NCBI RefSeq assembly: GCF_932526225.1
Contig: NC_064046.1
Span: forward strand, 12,115,719-12,179,718
Length of the DNA stretch: 64,000 nt
Direction: 5' to 3'
Source: Nematostella vectensis
Lineage: Eukaryota; Cnidaria; Anthozoa; Actiniaria; Edwardsiidae
This document shows, piece by piece, positions 27,001-35,321 of the stretch. The first letter of the stretch is position 1, and each line of letters starts with the position of its first letter. Made by a program: the position numbers and the translations under genes. The notes beneath the pieces were generated by a model. That model was not told the DNA's origin. It did no database searches and saw nothing but the letters and a program-made list of their open reading frames with translations.

Positions 27001-27207
27001 TGCCCCCTCCATCCCATTTTTCTTTTTATCTTCTTATTTCCCTACTCCTTCAGGTCTGATTTTATTTCCATTTTTCCCACAGGTGCAGTGTTCCAGACGC
27101 ACACGGCAGAACTAGCGCCGTCCGTTCAGGAGTTAGCAGCTCTCGAACAGCAGGCCCAGACCTCTTTCATCGATCTCATGCACCGGAACTGGACCAAAGT
27201 GCGGTGA
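4770..27207 (+). CDS. DDX1: ATP-dependent RNA helicase DDX1, 31 exons, complete
   Basis: DEAD-box helicase with a SPRY domain inserted between motifs I and Ia, the hallmark of DDX1. In other animals DDX1 works with the RTCB tRNA ligase complex and in RNA processing and DNA-break repair. Exons: 4770-4788, 8419-8470, 8831-8894, 9581-9610, 9800-9887, 10194-10241, 10566-10649, 11023-11106, 11569-11645, 11796-11868, 12123-12199, 12694-12747, 12824-12875, 12976-13049, 13391-13414, 13886-13938, 14165-14225, 14490-14561, 14909-14935, 15023-15109, 15614-15664, 19138-19212, 20136-20195, 21288-21339, 21653-21799, 22525-22616, 23479-23551, 23738-23810, 24477-24615, 26252-26369, 27083-27207. They total 2205 nt, 734 residues (human about 740), all GT-AG and phase-consistent. 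Motifs: Q-like [10 protein letters not shown] near 30; I AETGSGKT 47-54; SPRY about 100-250; Ia PSREL 293-297; TPGKL 345-349 (usually TPGRL); DEAD 369-372, split by intron 19; SAT 405-407; IIFCRT 507-512; ARGID 573-577; HRIGRVGR 598-605. No catalytic residue is missing. The first intron is 3.6 kb. Confidence 0.97.
5699..6060. other. Intron 1 purine-rich stretch with dispersed-repeat motif
   Basis: A G/A-rich segment starts with ttattcgtaccatggcacctg. Nearly the same motif recurs at about 22912 in intron 26 (ttattcgtaccgtggcacctg), so this is probably an edge of an interspersed repeat. No coding potential was recognised. Confidence 0.4.
6430..6965. repeat. 32/33-bp minisatellite in DDX1 intron 1
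   Basis: About 16 tandem copies of a unit reading atgatcatcatcacgataat followed by cttaactccacc or cttcaactccacc. Units alternate between 32 and 33 bp. Some copies carry accaagatc in place of accatgatc. Short ORFs in the array are repeat artefacts. Confidence 0.95.
7490..7672. repeat. Dispersed direct repeat, copy 1 (DDX1 intron 1)
   Basis: This shares about 180 bp with 8112-8318 in the same orientation, from gcacaacaacaagggattaa through ggataccgctgactgggtgc to gtcaatgggttaa. The second copy has an extra stretch (acggttgtataaaactcaaa) and a longer poly-T. The pair may be two interspersed repeats or a local duplication. Confidence 0.85.
8112..8318. repeat. Dispersed direct repeat, copy 2 (DDX1 intron 1)
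   Basis: Second copy of the repeat at 7490-7672, about 620 bp downstream. It ends just upstream of exon 2. Confidence 0.85.
12219..12650. mobile_element. MITE-like element with CCCGGGGG ends (DDX1 intron 11)
   Basis: The left end reads cctcccgggggggggctctc and the right end ctctcc(C)n ccgggttttt, which are inverted copies. Inside are repeated motifs cctaagggatagc (12270, 12303, 12535) and ccctaaggggtag. No coding capacity. No target duplication could be assigned because of the homopolymer. Confidence 0.6.
15137..15255. repeat. Perfect palindrome, 57-bp arms and 5-nt loop (DDX1 intron 20)
   Basis: Arms 15137-15193 and 15199-15255 are exact reverse complements around TTCAC. Read outward from the centre the arm is cgaaacagacctgtaggg and so on, ending in cactata. 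Sequence to the right (15256-15315) is not mirrored. No ORF. Confidence 0.97.
15400..15548. repeat. Interspersed repeat, copy A (DDX1 intron 20)
   Basis: Shares an ordered set of blocks with 21885-22022 in intron 25: gtgtggtg-rich start, ccctattactgtgaggc against cctattacagtgaggc, cccctcttttctcc, agctctg, and ccctgggtct. The orientation is the same. It is an uncharacterised dispersed repeat. Confidence 0.75.
15957..19078. repeat. 37-bp minisatellite filling most of DDX1 intron 21
   Basis: About 80 copies of a 37-bp unit (atgtttgtagaccatgttgg then ggttgctgtggatcagt). Shortened units recur in which gatcagtatg is reduced to gatttgtagacc. Some blocks repeat in the same variant order, for example near 16090-16180 and 17070-17170. 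The array stops about 60 bp before exon 22. ORFs on both strands here are artefacts. Confidence 0.97.
19600..20125. repeat. 46-bp minisatellite in DDX1 intron 22
   Basis: Degenerate tandem copies of about 46 bp (ttggcttgttcaatggttcg then ttggcaactggtttatggctcgc). Copies are best conserved at 19700-19990 and decay toward exon 23, whose acceptor follows about ten bases later. Confidence 0.9.
20318..20712. mobile_element. MITE-like element with CGTCCACACT ends (DDX1 intron 23)
   Basis: The left end is CGTCCACACTAAC and the right end GTCAGTGTGGACG, an inverted pair about 395 bp apart. CGTCCACACT or its complement recurs inside at about 20379, 20475 and 20596. No transposase ORF. Target duplication not resolved. 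Confidence 0.7.
20723..20955. mobile_element. MITE with about 48-bp inverted termini (DDX1 intron 23)
   Basis: The left terminus agaccgttttcacgatgttg is matched by the complement of the right terminus (caacatcgtgaaaacggtct). The match continues with indels to ccacagactg / cagtctgt. It lies 10 bp from the preceding MITE. The internal 130 bp has no ORF of note. Confidence 0.85.
21885..22022. repeat. Interspersed repeat, copy B (DDX1 intron 25)
   Basis: Second copy of the repeat at 15400-15548. It starts in a gtgtgtg-rich stretch and ends at gccctgggtctcggag. Confidence 0.75.
22254..22432. mobile_element. Foldback element (DDX1 intron 25)
   Basis: Inverted arms: tcggcgagaaaacccggagtt at 22284-22304 and its near-complement aactccgggttttctcgtcga at 22382-22402. 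Weaker matching extends outward to tagcctact / actaggcta. Total about 180 bp with a central loop of about 77 bp. Confidence 0.75.
23843..24075 (+). mobile_element. tRNA-derived SINE with (TTTA)n tail (DDX1 intron 28)
   Basis: A tRNA-like head at 23843-23914 has an A-box-like tgacccagtgtgttagcgcg and an exact B-box GGTTCGATTCC at 23893-23903. After a short body comes a long (TTTA)n run with a TTGA interlude at about 23949-24075. This head-plus-simple-repeat-tail structure is typical of Pol III-transcribed SINEs. A working tRNA is unlikely because the acceptor stem does not close. Confidence 0.75.
24225..24332. mobile_element. Foldback MITE with 9-bp target duplication (DDX1 intron 28)
   Basis: Near-perfect inverted arms: CCCTGGGTACCAGAGCCT at 24227 with its complement ending at 24330, and inner arms CGCCCAGTGACGCTCA with complement. 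AGCGGAGAG flanks both sides (24216-24224 and 24333-24341), a plausible 9-bp target duplication as seen in Mutator-like elements. Confidence 0.85.
24591..25945 (+). repeat. 52-bp array of the DDX1 exon 29/intron 29 junction
   Basis: The last 25 bases of exon 29 (ctctatctggtacaacgaga, ctcag) plus the first 27 of the intron (gtatgttcatggtaagagg and a variable tail) are repeated in tandem about 25 times. The first copy is the functional exon end (donor at 24616). Each later copy keeps the gtatgt donor and mostly a second GGTAAGAGG. In the exon frame the first unit reads through to a stop four codons after the donor (V-C-S-W-stop), so a distal donor would truncate DDX1. Units decay after about 25800. 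Confidence 0.95.
25968..26185 (+). repeat. Interspersed repeat shared with DGAT1, copy 1 (DDX1 intron 29)
   Basis: Aligns over about 215 bp with 56075-56285 in the last intron of DGAT1, same orientation. Shared blocks include gaatgtcgatca, ctcctttgttattgttta, cttgaattagccgatggaaa and gagtgactcgg / tctgactcgg. No coding capacity; family not recognised. Confidence 0.85.
26706..26792. repeat. (TTG/TCG)n microsatellite (DDX1 intron 30)
   Basis: Imperfect gttgttgtcgtcgtt run followed by a G-rich block. Confidence 0.9.
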
Positions 27208-27233
27208 CGTCACGAAAATGACGTAATACACCA

Positions 27234-27239
27234 AATAAA
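27234..27239 (+). terminator. DDX1 polyadenylation signal AATAAA
   Basis: AATAAA lies 27 bases after the DDX1 stop codon, giving a very short 3' UTR if used. No other strong signal is seen before it. Confidence 0.7.
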
Positions 27240-29097
27240 GAGACTAATGATAAACTCAAGTTGGGCGATCAAACAGAGCAAAGACTTAAGTCAATAATGT
27301 AAGCTGTGAAGGTACGAATTAAGAGTTCAGTCTTGTGTTGTGGCGTTCTGCGTATAGTTATCGCTGAACTAAACAAAATGAATACACTGTCACAAAACTC
27401 TTCTTTGATATAACTTATAATAAATTATGAGACCTCAGATCTACCATGCCTAAAGCCTTTTGTTGCGAATCATATATCACCATCTTTCTACTTCGCTATC
27501 TTCCTTAACATGAATATCAGTAGAGTCTATTATGGCTGACGAAATTTAATGTTTGTCGCTAGTTTGTAAAATAGTTAGAGGAATTTGGGTTAACGAGGTC
27601 ACCTTCCTTGTTCATAGTCGTTGAGAACATTCTTAGCTTTTTTTTTGTTCTCTTGCCACACATTACAGCCAAATTCGTTGTTGCGCGACCTCGGCGAATC
27701 CAAAATCCTTGTCTCGTTTGTGTATAGCGCGTAGTCAGGCCATTAAATAAAAAGAATTTCGTTGAGGCTTTTTAAACAAACAAACAAAATAATTTCGTGC
27801 AAGGAAAAAAATACCCAGTCCTCCCCTTAATTTTTTTGTGTGCTTAATCGTGTTTATCGATCAGACTCTTCCCAGCAAAGAAACTAATAATCAAGCTTCA
27901 TACAGGAAGTACTGTGTGAGCGAATTAACGTCCGTGGGAGATAAAGGCGAGGTTATCGTCCGTGGAAACTATCGCTCCTCCCCTCGGGTCACATGCCATT
28001 TACCGCGGCTATCGTGGCAAACAAAGGGCATTCAGAAACTCCTATATACTTTATTTTTAAATTTGTGCTGACTTTAAGGCGTCGATGGTGACATTTAAAT
28101 CCCACAACACATGCGGTTTATGACATCTTCCCGGATACGCCCCACAGACTGGCACAGAAGCAATCGGCAAATTTCCCCCGGGGGGTGGGGGACGCCTGTA
28201 TGCGATCGGAAGCTGCGCTAATCTCTATCAGACTGCATGGCAAGTTAAAAAATATATTTGTTTTTGGCGCCTTAAAGCTTCGAGCTATTGCACATTGCGC
28301 TGATTTCATGCTTCAATTGTATTCTGTATTTTTATTATTATTCTAAATTAATGATTGACTAGTTTTCAAGATAAAATCAACATGCATTTTATTTAATGTT
28401 TTTTTAGATAAGCATTCGGTATTCAGCGAGCTTCAACCGATCTAAAAAGCTTTTTTTATTCGATAAAGGGCAAAGAAATAATATCTCTGAACTTTTTTTT
28501 TTCTATGCATCAATGTAATATAAGGGGGGACGTTGGTGTTTGCGGTATTGCGGTATTGTCCTTTCTTTGTTTGCGGTTAAAGAGCAAAAAACATGCGGTG
28601 ATGCGGTATAACACTGCGCGATGCAAGATTTTGCTTTTCAAACGGCGGTATCGCAGTAAAATAATAAAATTAAAATAGCGGTGCGCGGGATTCGCCCGTG
28701 GTTCTGCGGTATTGCCGTATTTTAAAAAAAAACGCTTAGGTAAAATGCTTTTCTTTATTTTGTGAAGGGCAAATATCTTTGAATTGTCAACAACCCTCTT
28801 TTGCCGAGTAAGTAATTCCTAAAACTTAATTTGAAATATGAGGCTTTAAAAGAGCAAATTATTCTAAAAGCGTCTCATCTGAGATGTTTCGATCTAATAT
28901 ATACAAACATGCCAAATTTACCCTTTGAATTTCATTCAAATGAATTTATTTAATGTCAGAGTTCACAAGTTGTCAACTCTCTCTTAGTTCTCCTTGTCTC
29001 AGTAAAGTCATTTTTATCATCATGTCCGCGTCATAAGTCACTGTTGAACGCTTCACAATCATTCAATAAGACAGTTATTCTTTTCCCCGCGATATTA
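27240..29097. other. Intergenic, no gene recognised; GCGGTATTGC motif cluster
   Basis: No coding exon or RNA gene seen. At about 28535-28730 the motif gcggtattgcggtatt and variants (gcggtgatgcggtat, gcggtatcgcag, gcggtattgccgtatt) recur six or more times, suggesting a small repetitive element. Short ORFs around 27838-28309 show no family resemblance. Confidence 0.5.
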
Positions 29098-29106
29098 AAG
29101 CAGGAC

Positions 29107-29436
29107 GACAGAGCAAAAAAAAAAAAGGCAAGTTTTCCCAAAATAAGGTCTGGTTAACTTCGGTAAGTTTTTTTTCTAATGGATTCGTCTTCGAGATATG
29201 AGGCTTGAGGTGCAATTTTCAAATGTTCGAAGTATGAATTATCCTTGTTTTTATGGAGAAGTCGGGATCTGATCAGAAATTAAGCAAACTTTGCTCGCTT
29301 ATATCTAAATTTCATATCTTCTAAATTTCTTTAAAATGTGGAATTAAGCTTTTGGGCAGAGGAACTCCTTGTATGAGGAATCTTGAGCTTATATTGAGAA
29401 TTGGAAAAGTTCATGCCATTTTTTTTTTGCTCTGTC
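29107..29436. mobile_element. 330-bp MITE with 9-bp target duplication
   Basis: Terminal inverted repeats GACAGAGC(A)n GGCA and complement TGCC(A/T)n GCTCTGTC, flanked on both sides by AAGCAGGAC (29098-29106 and 29437-29445). The 9-bp duplication fits Mutator-like transposition. Internal sequence is AT-rich without an ORF. Confidence 0.9.
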
Positions 29437-29445
29437 AAGCAGGAC

Positions 29446-30476
29446 CACATTTTTTTTATTTCATTTGCCTAAAATCTCTATTGACCTTACTTATTCGTCA
29501 AACAGGTATTTCGTGCCTTTTAATTTGAGCAAAATCTTGTTTTATTAGTTATTTTTGAAAAAGTAAATAGTGTGAACTTGTAGTGGACTTTGCCTTGTAA
29601 ATAAGAGATGTTTCAACAGCATTTTGAATGGGTTCCATTCAGAGTTTTTCCCTCTGAAACTTATAAGGATTAAATTGTGCAAGGATTATATTTTAATGAT
29701 TGCGTTAATGTGTATCATATTTACATCCTCAAATCAGCCCAAATGTGCGTCCTTTTTGAATAGGAAAATTACCAAATCTTTCACCTTAGGCTCATAGCCA
29801 GAAATAATCTCCGACTGAGCCCTTGATGACTGGATACTTGCTACTACTTACGTGTTTTTCTGTTTAGGTTAAGGGTCTTTATTATTATTTTTCTCGCACA
29901 CAAACTCAAGTAACTTACATTATATATTATGATGTAACAGTTTTATTCCTAAATCGTTTTAATTTGTAACTACATCTTAAAAGTTTCTAAAATACAGTAA
30001 GCCTAAAAAGAGTCGTTTTCTATATATTTCATATTTGCCTCTTTTTACCAGAAACTACTTCGTTGTATATCTCCTCGTATGTCTTTCTTGAAGATTTTCC
30101 GTCCAATATATAAGATAACTTGGAGATCATTTTTATCCGAAGGTCTATAAAATTAAGTGCTTGAATGCAGCAGGTTTTAAAGAAGTCATAATATAGTCAT
30201 AATATATACCACTTCTTGTGAGTTATCATTCCGCCTCGAGATGCAACTTCGCAATTTTCAATGGGGAATTCCGCATACATTTGTCATAGTTCCTTGCGAA
30301 AGATAAATACTGTAAACAGTATCATAAAGCTTCTCGCTTCTATCTGTCGCATGTGAGATGAGTAGATACCTCTGGAACAAAACACGATAATGCGGACATA
30401 AAGTCTGGCATGGTTCCAGCCGTCGTCGTATGTTTAGTAACTTTATAGTTATCTAACCATTTTAATTTGACGTGTT
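29446..30476. other. Intergenic AT-rich stretch
   Basis: I see no coding exon, RNA gene or clear repeat. It would contain the 3' UTR of the minus-strand ORF that ends at 30477. Confidence 0.5.
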
Positions 30477-31190
30477 TCAAAACCTTTTATTCAAAATCCG
30501 CAGAAATTGTCGCTGGTAATGTGATTCATCCGTCGAGTCTACGACAGCTTTCTTTCTCATTTTTGTATGCATGATTTCTTTGTTTTTGGCAGCGGAAAGT
30601 CCGGTTTTACGTGATGCACTGCTAACATTAGCCTGAAAAAGCTCTTCAGTACTTTGGAATCTTAAACCCACCCCTGGTAGCTCAGAATAAAGCGAGTTCA
30701 AACTCTTTGCCGTGAGAGTTTTAGGTGTTTGTTGGCCATCGTAATTGTTTGCTTTCTTGCTATAACGTGGGGGGATCGGGTCGCTTAATTGTGGCTTCAG
30801 CTCTCTTGGGTTCGTTTTCAAAAAACTCAAACTGACTTTTCGCGGTTGCTGCAAACTTGTCACTTCACTACTATCCGAGACACCTAATGAATCAAAGCTT
30901 TCTTGAGTTTTCAGTAAGCCTTTCTTGCTACCGCTCTTTCTGTTCCCGCCAAGAACGGGTAAACTTCCTTTTCTGATATCCCTCAATTGATCAAGACCAA
31001 AAAATCTCCTGCCTCTCTCCCTGGCAATTGGATCGAGATAACCAGAGAGTCTCCTGTTGTCTTCCGAAGCTATCAAATTATAGCTGTATTGCATTGCTGT
31101 TTTGTCCTTGTCAAGAAGATTATTACTCAAATCGCTCCCACCATCCTTACTGTATATCCCATACTCTCCATTCTTCTGATTACGTTTCAT
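30477..31190 (-). CDS. Uncharacterised 237-residue protein, intronless ORF
   Basis: A single open frame from ATG to stop on the minus strand, far longer than chance ORFs in this AT-rich neighbourhood. The product is basic and polar with no signal peptide or membrane segment. It is Ser/Lys/Arg-rich, has probable disordered stretches (SGSKKGLLKTQESFDSLGVS region) and a Lys/Arg-rich C-terminus. I recognise no domain. A 62-codon ORF (31221-31409) lies directly upstream in the same frame, separated by two in-frame TAA codons over 30 bp. It could be an upstream ORF, a missed exon or the remains of a longer N-terminus. I tried the obvious donor after IER and it did not splice in frame. Confidence 0.5.
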   Translation of the reverse strand: MKRNQKNGEYGIYSKDGGSDLSNNLLDKDKTAMQYSYNLIASEDNRRLSGYLDPIARERGRRFFGLDQLRDIRKGSLPVLGGNRKSGSKKGLLKTQESFDSLGVSDSSEVTSLQQPRKVSLSFLKTNPRELKPQLSDPIPPRYSKKANNYDGQQTPKTLTAKSLNSLYSELPGVGLRFQSTEELFQANVSSASRKTGLSAAKNKEIMHTKMRKKAVVDSTDESHYQRQFLRILNKRF

Positions 31191-31220
31191 AGTTTAGTAA
31201 AAGCCTTCAGCTGTAATACA

Positions 31221-31409
31221 TTAGTGATACCTTTCTATCATACTAGACAGATACGAATCCAGAGTTTCATTCAAGGTTGGTAAAGCCCTTTCGTTTTCCT
31301 CCGCTTGCGTGCTTTCTATAGTCGTCGTAAGGTCTATCGAATGTGCTTCAGTGTCCGAGTGGTTAAAGTACTTGGTAGGGTTACACGATGTTTTGTTATA
31401 GCCCAGCAT
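31221..31409 (-). other. Upstream in-frame ORF of unclear status
   Basis: 62 codons ending in LDSYLSSMIERYH, acidic in the middle and protein-like in composition. It is in frame with the 237-codon ORF that starts 30 bp downstream. It has a GTATCA donor-like site near its end. It may be a coding exon, an upstream ORF or nothing. Confidence 0.25.
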
Positions 31410-31941
31410 AAATTAGGGTTTTCTCCAATTTAGCAGCACTCAGCCCGATTTAATTTGACTGTATAAGAGCAGCTGTCGCATTGTTCAAGTGGCTCAAATT
31501 TCGATCGCACCTTTCTTTGGAAATTACTTTGTTATGGATTTTCTTTCTCTTAAATTTATATTACTTGCTTTGAATCGCCGATCTAAGTAGCAAATGGGAA
31601 AACAAAATCGATCGCTGGTATTATGCTTATTGACTGATACTGTCGAGTCGATTTGAATAACTGGAGGTTTGTATATCCGGTTGTAAATGCTACCTACAAA
31701 GCGCAGAAAATGCACCTGAAATTCGTGCTACGAAGAAGTCCCTTGCGTCCCACTCACACAATTAACAATGACGACATATTATTGTGTTTCGTTGCTATAG
31801 TGATGGAAGTGAGGCCAAATATTTGTATAAAATACCAATTAGCCTGTCGGCAATTAAAGATCTTTACCATTTAATGTGCTATATGAGTTGCTATATACTT
31901 TTTCTAGTTCTACAAACATGTGCGCAACGTTATTTTTATCT

Positions 31942-32470
31942 GGGAGTGTTCATTATTTATGGCCGAGGAGGGGGGGGGGGGGGTTGGTTCCTACATGGGG
32001 GGGTACGTTCAAGGGGGGGGGTCAAAAAAGTTGGAAATGTTTAATTATTTATTATTATTAAAATGAGTAATCAAAATGCAAGAAAAACTGTTTTCTAGCG
32101 TTGTCAATAACATAATTAGGCTACATTTACTGCTGTTGAGCCGTGAAAGCTTTCCCACAAATGACAAATTCAACAATATTTATTACTCGGTAGTAGATTA
32201 TTTAAGCTTGACTATAGGATCAATTAAAACAACAACGGAAATATATGCATTATTTGTAAAATATACTAGGAATCTCGGATACCTTTGCTTTGGACACCCC
32301 TGCGAGTACCAGATCTGGTAGATCTATACCAAGTTCTGGTAGATCTATCAGACCTAGTTTTTGTGTTTCTCCAAAGTTTTGATGTTGAGAAAAGGGGGGG
32401 GGGGCTTGTAGAGAAATCTCAAGTGGAGAATACCGCCCCCCCCCCCCGGCCATAGATAATACACACTCCC
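31942..32470. mobile_element. MITE-like element with GGGAGTGT...TATGGCCG ends
   Basis: The left end GGGAGTGTTCATTATTTATG then GCCG is mirrored by the right end (cggccatagataatacacactccc) with three mismatches. Both ends carry long G or C runs just inside. Internal: a doublet gatctggtagatctataccaa / gttctggtagatctatcaga near 32310. No transposase. Confidence 0.8.
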
Positions 32471-33110
32471 TAAAATGCTCCAAAAATGAGAATGCCTAGC
32501 CTCAATTGAAAATTAGACTTTCTTATAAAACAAAAAGTCAATCTGCTAAAAAAAAAAAACATACGAAGCAACTTCAGAATCCCCATCAAAAAACAGTTTA
32601 CAATGGTAATTCACACTTCGATTTGTTTTTATAGAACGAGCTAGAAAATACATATACATATGTTATTTACCAGCTGGGATGTCCGTATTGTAAAATACCG
32701 TGTCCGAGGTCTTTAAAATACTGACCGAGGCCGACCCTTAGCTGGGAAATAACATTATTATTTTCCTCAATAGATTTTTCAACTTTGCTTACCTTACGGG
32801 CTTAAAGTTGCACGAGGCGAGGTTTCGCTTCTGACTTTCGTCGATGTTCTTGAAGATTTTGTTCGCTTATGATCATTCAATAAACTCCATTTTGTATTTC
32901 CACACAACGCTTTTTATCCTCCAGAAATACAGAACCTCCAAAGAAGACATACTCTAAGTCCGACCAACAATATTGTAAAATAGTTTAGTCCGAATTGATA
33001 CGTCGTTCTCAACTCGAATTGAACGTAGAAACGTCTGCTTTCGCTTAAAATTCTCTAGATATATTTACTAAAGAATTTCTCTTGAATGTGGATACGTTAA
33101 GCTGGTTATG
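32471..33110. other. Intergenic, no feature recognised
   Basis: AT-rich with no convincing ORF or repeat. It ends in a poly-C run at about 33120. Confidence 0.5.
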
Positions 33111-33177
33111 CATGTAAATCCCCCCCCCCCCCCCCTCCCCGGGGGACGTGCCGCTGGACAGGGTATGGTTTTTTACC

Positions 33178-33555
33178 TCTCTGTGTTAAACAGGGTATAC
33201 ATTTCAGGCCTCTCTGTCCTGAACAGGGTATACATTTCAGGCCTCTCTGTCCTGAACAGGGTATACATTTCAGGCCTCTCCGTCCTTAACAGGGTACACA
33301 TTTCAGGCCACTCTGTCCTTAACAGGGTATATATTTCAGGCCTCTCTGTCCTTAACAGGGTATATATTTCAGGCCTCTCTGTCCTGAACAGGGTATATAT
33401 TTCAGGCCTCTCTGTCCTGAACAGGGTATACATTTCAGGCCTCTCTGTCCTGAACAGGGTATATATTTCAGGCCTCTCTGTCCTTAACAGGGTATACATT
33501 TCAGGCCTCTCTCTCCTGAATAGGGTACATAATTTAAGGCAAGGCTGTCCTAAAC
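33178..33555. repeat. 33-bp minisatellite
   Basis: About 11 copies of a 33-bp unit (cctctctgtcctgaacaggg then tatacatttcagg). Because 33 is a multiple of three, ORFs stay open on both strands (an 11-residue repeat in each), which is a repeat effect. Copies differ mainly at ctgaac/cttaac and tatac/tatat. Confidence 0.95.
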
Positions 33556-34285
33556 AGGGTACCGAACTGGTTGCCTTGCTAAAACTCGTAACCGCTGATC
33601 CCGCCGCCGATCTGATTGTCTTGCTTGCTTTGACGTGCTAACCGGGTGCTTGGTTCTATTATTATTTATTATTGATTTTTCTCCTTGGTTTATCAAAGAT
33701 TTGTACGATTCACAAAGGAAATTTCCGCGATGTTGCGAACGGGTGAACAAAATCGGAAGAAAAGCTGTGAACCAGGAACGTCTGCCTTTATTTCAGTGTC
33801 CAGGCACCGCTGCCGCACCAAATTTGACTTTTGAGGAACAAACAATAAATTTGATGTGGCCCCGAAAAAGGATGCGGGCGGGGACGATAAACATGTATTT
33901 TTTTTTTACTTGGCCTACTCATGCAGCAAAGGGAATTCCAGCTAGTGATTGAAAAAGTTCATTGTTTTAGCCTTATATAACGTGTCTGCTGCGTTTGTAT
34001 TCAGTGGTACTGAATGAATGTGGAACAACTAGGATAATGTTTTATAGCCTATGGACCTGTCTGGTCCTTCCCACAAATATTTACGTGCGTGTAAAAGTAA
34101 GCAAATCGAAGGAATTTAAACCTGGCCTCGGTTTTATGCGATCGCCTAAAGAATTGTGTTGTGCGAGAAGTATACAGGGAGACCAAGTAATGTCGGAAAG
34201 AATGTCGAAATAGCTATACTATAAACTGTTTAGTTATGACATTGCAAACTGTTATTTATATAAAATTGTATTTAGTGTATGTAAT
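33556..34285. other. Intergenic, no feature recognised
   Basis: Contains a 105-codon ORF at 33635-33952 with no recognisable domain and no splice or polyadenylation context. I see nothing else. Confidence 0.4.
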
Positions 34286-35160
34286 AGAAGTTTCTAATAG
34301 GAAGTGAATGCTCGGAGGACGGGACGAACATGTTTCAGCAGTGCAGGGGTTCTCGAAAAAGACCGCTGATCAGCATGATATCAAAATACAAATCAGCCGA
34401 CTGGGAAACCTGTGGTGTGGACACGAAAAAATCGCATCCACTATATGAAACTCGCGCATGTGCTAAAGAGACCGCTGATCAGTATGAAATCAAAATACAA
34501 ATCAGCCAACTGGGAAACCTGTGGTGTGGACACGAAAAATTGCATACACTATATGAAACTCGTGCATGCGCTAAAAAGACCGCTGATCTGAATGAAACTA
34601 GGAGTTTCTAATAGGAAGTGAATGCTCGGAGGACGGGACGAACATGTTTCAGTACAGGGGTTCTCGAAAAAGACCGCTGATCAGCATGATATCAAAATAC
34701 AAATCAGCCGACTAAGAAGCCTGTGGTGTGGACACGAAAAATTGCATCCACTATATGAAACTCGCGCATGCGCTAAAACACCTCTGATCGATATGAAATC
34801 AATATACAAATCAGCCGACTGGGAAGCCGATGGTGTGGACACGAAAAATGGACCATATGAAACTCGCGTATGCGCTAAAAAACACAGATCAGCATAAAAT
34901 CAAAATCAAAATCAAAATCTGAGAAACCTGTGGTTTGGACACGAAAAATCGCATCCACTATATGAAACTCGCGCATGCCCTAAAAAGACCGCTGATCTGT
35001 ATGAAATAAAAATACAAATCAACCGACGGGGAAGCCTGTGGTGTGGACACGAAAAATCATATGCGATACCAAGATTAGACTTGCCGCCCGGTCGCTGCGC
35101 TCCCTCCGAGCAATCAGCCGACTGGGAAGCCTGTGGTCTAGACACGAAAAATCAGTTTTT
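34286..35160. repeat. About 105-bp tandem array with a 311-bp higher-order duplication
   Basis: Seven to eight degenerate copies of a unit containing gaccgctgatcagcatgata, aatacaaatcagccgactgg, gtgtggacacgaaaaat and atgaaactcgcgcatgcgc. The block starting gtttctaataggaagtgaat occurs at 34290 and again about 311 bp later, so part of the array was duplicated as a larger unit. A further pair (ccaagattagacttgc near 35069 and 35170) ends the array. Confidence 0.9.
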
Positions 35161-35321
35161 CGCATATATACCAAGATTAGACTTGCTCTCCGGTCGCTGC
35201 GCTCCCTCCAAGCAAATACGTTACTGTTGTAGCGACCTTGCACTAATTAACAGTGCTGTTTTTGCACCCATTAATCAAATTGACGGTCACCCTGTGTTAT
35301 AGGTTATTTTGATATCCCATC

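Noticed and set aside
33108-33641. 177-codon ORF with an 11-residue repeat, and its antisense partner
   Set aside because: Product of a 33-bp minisatellite, open on both strands; no gene context.
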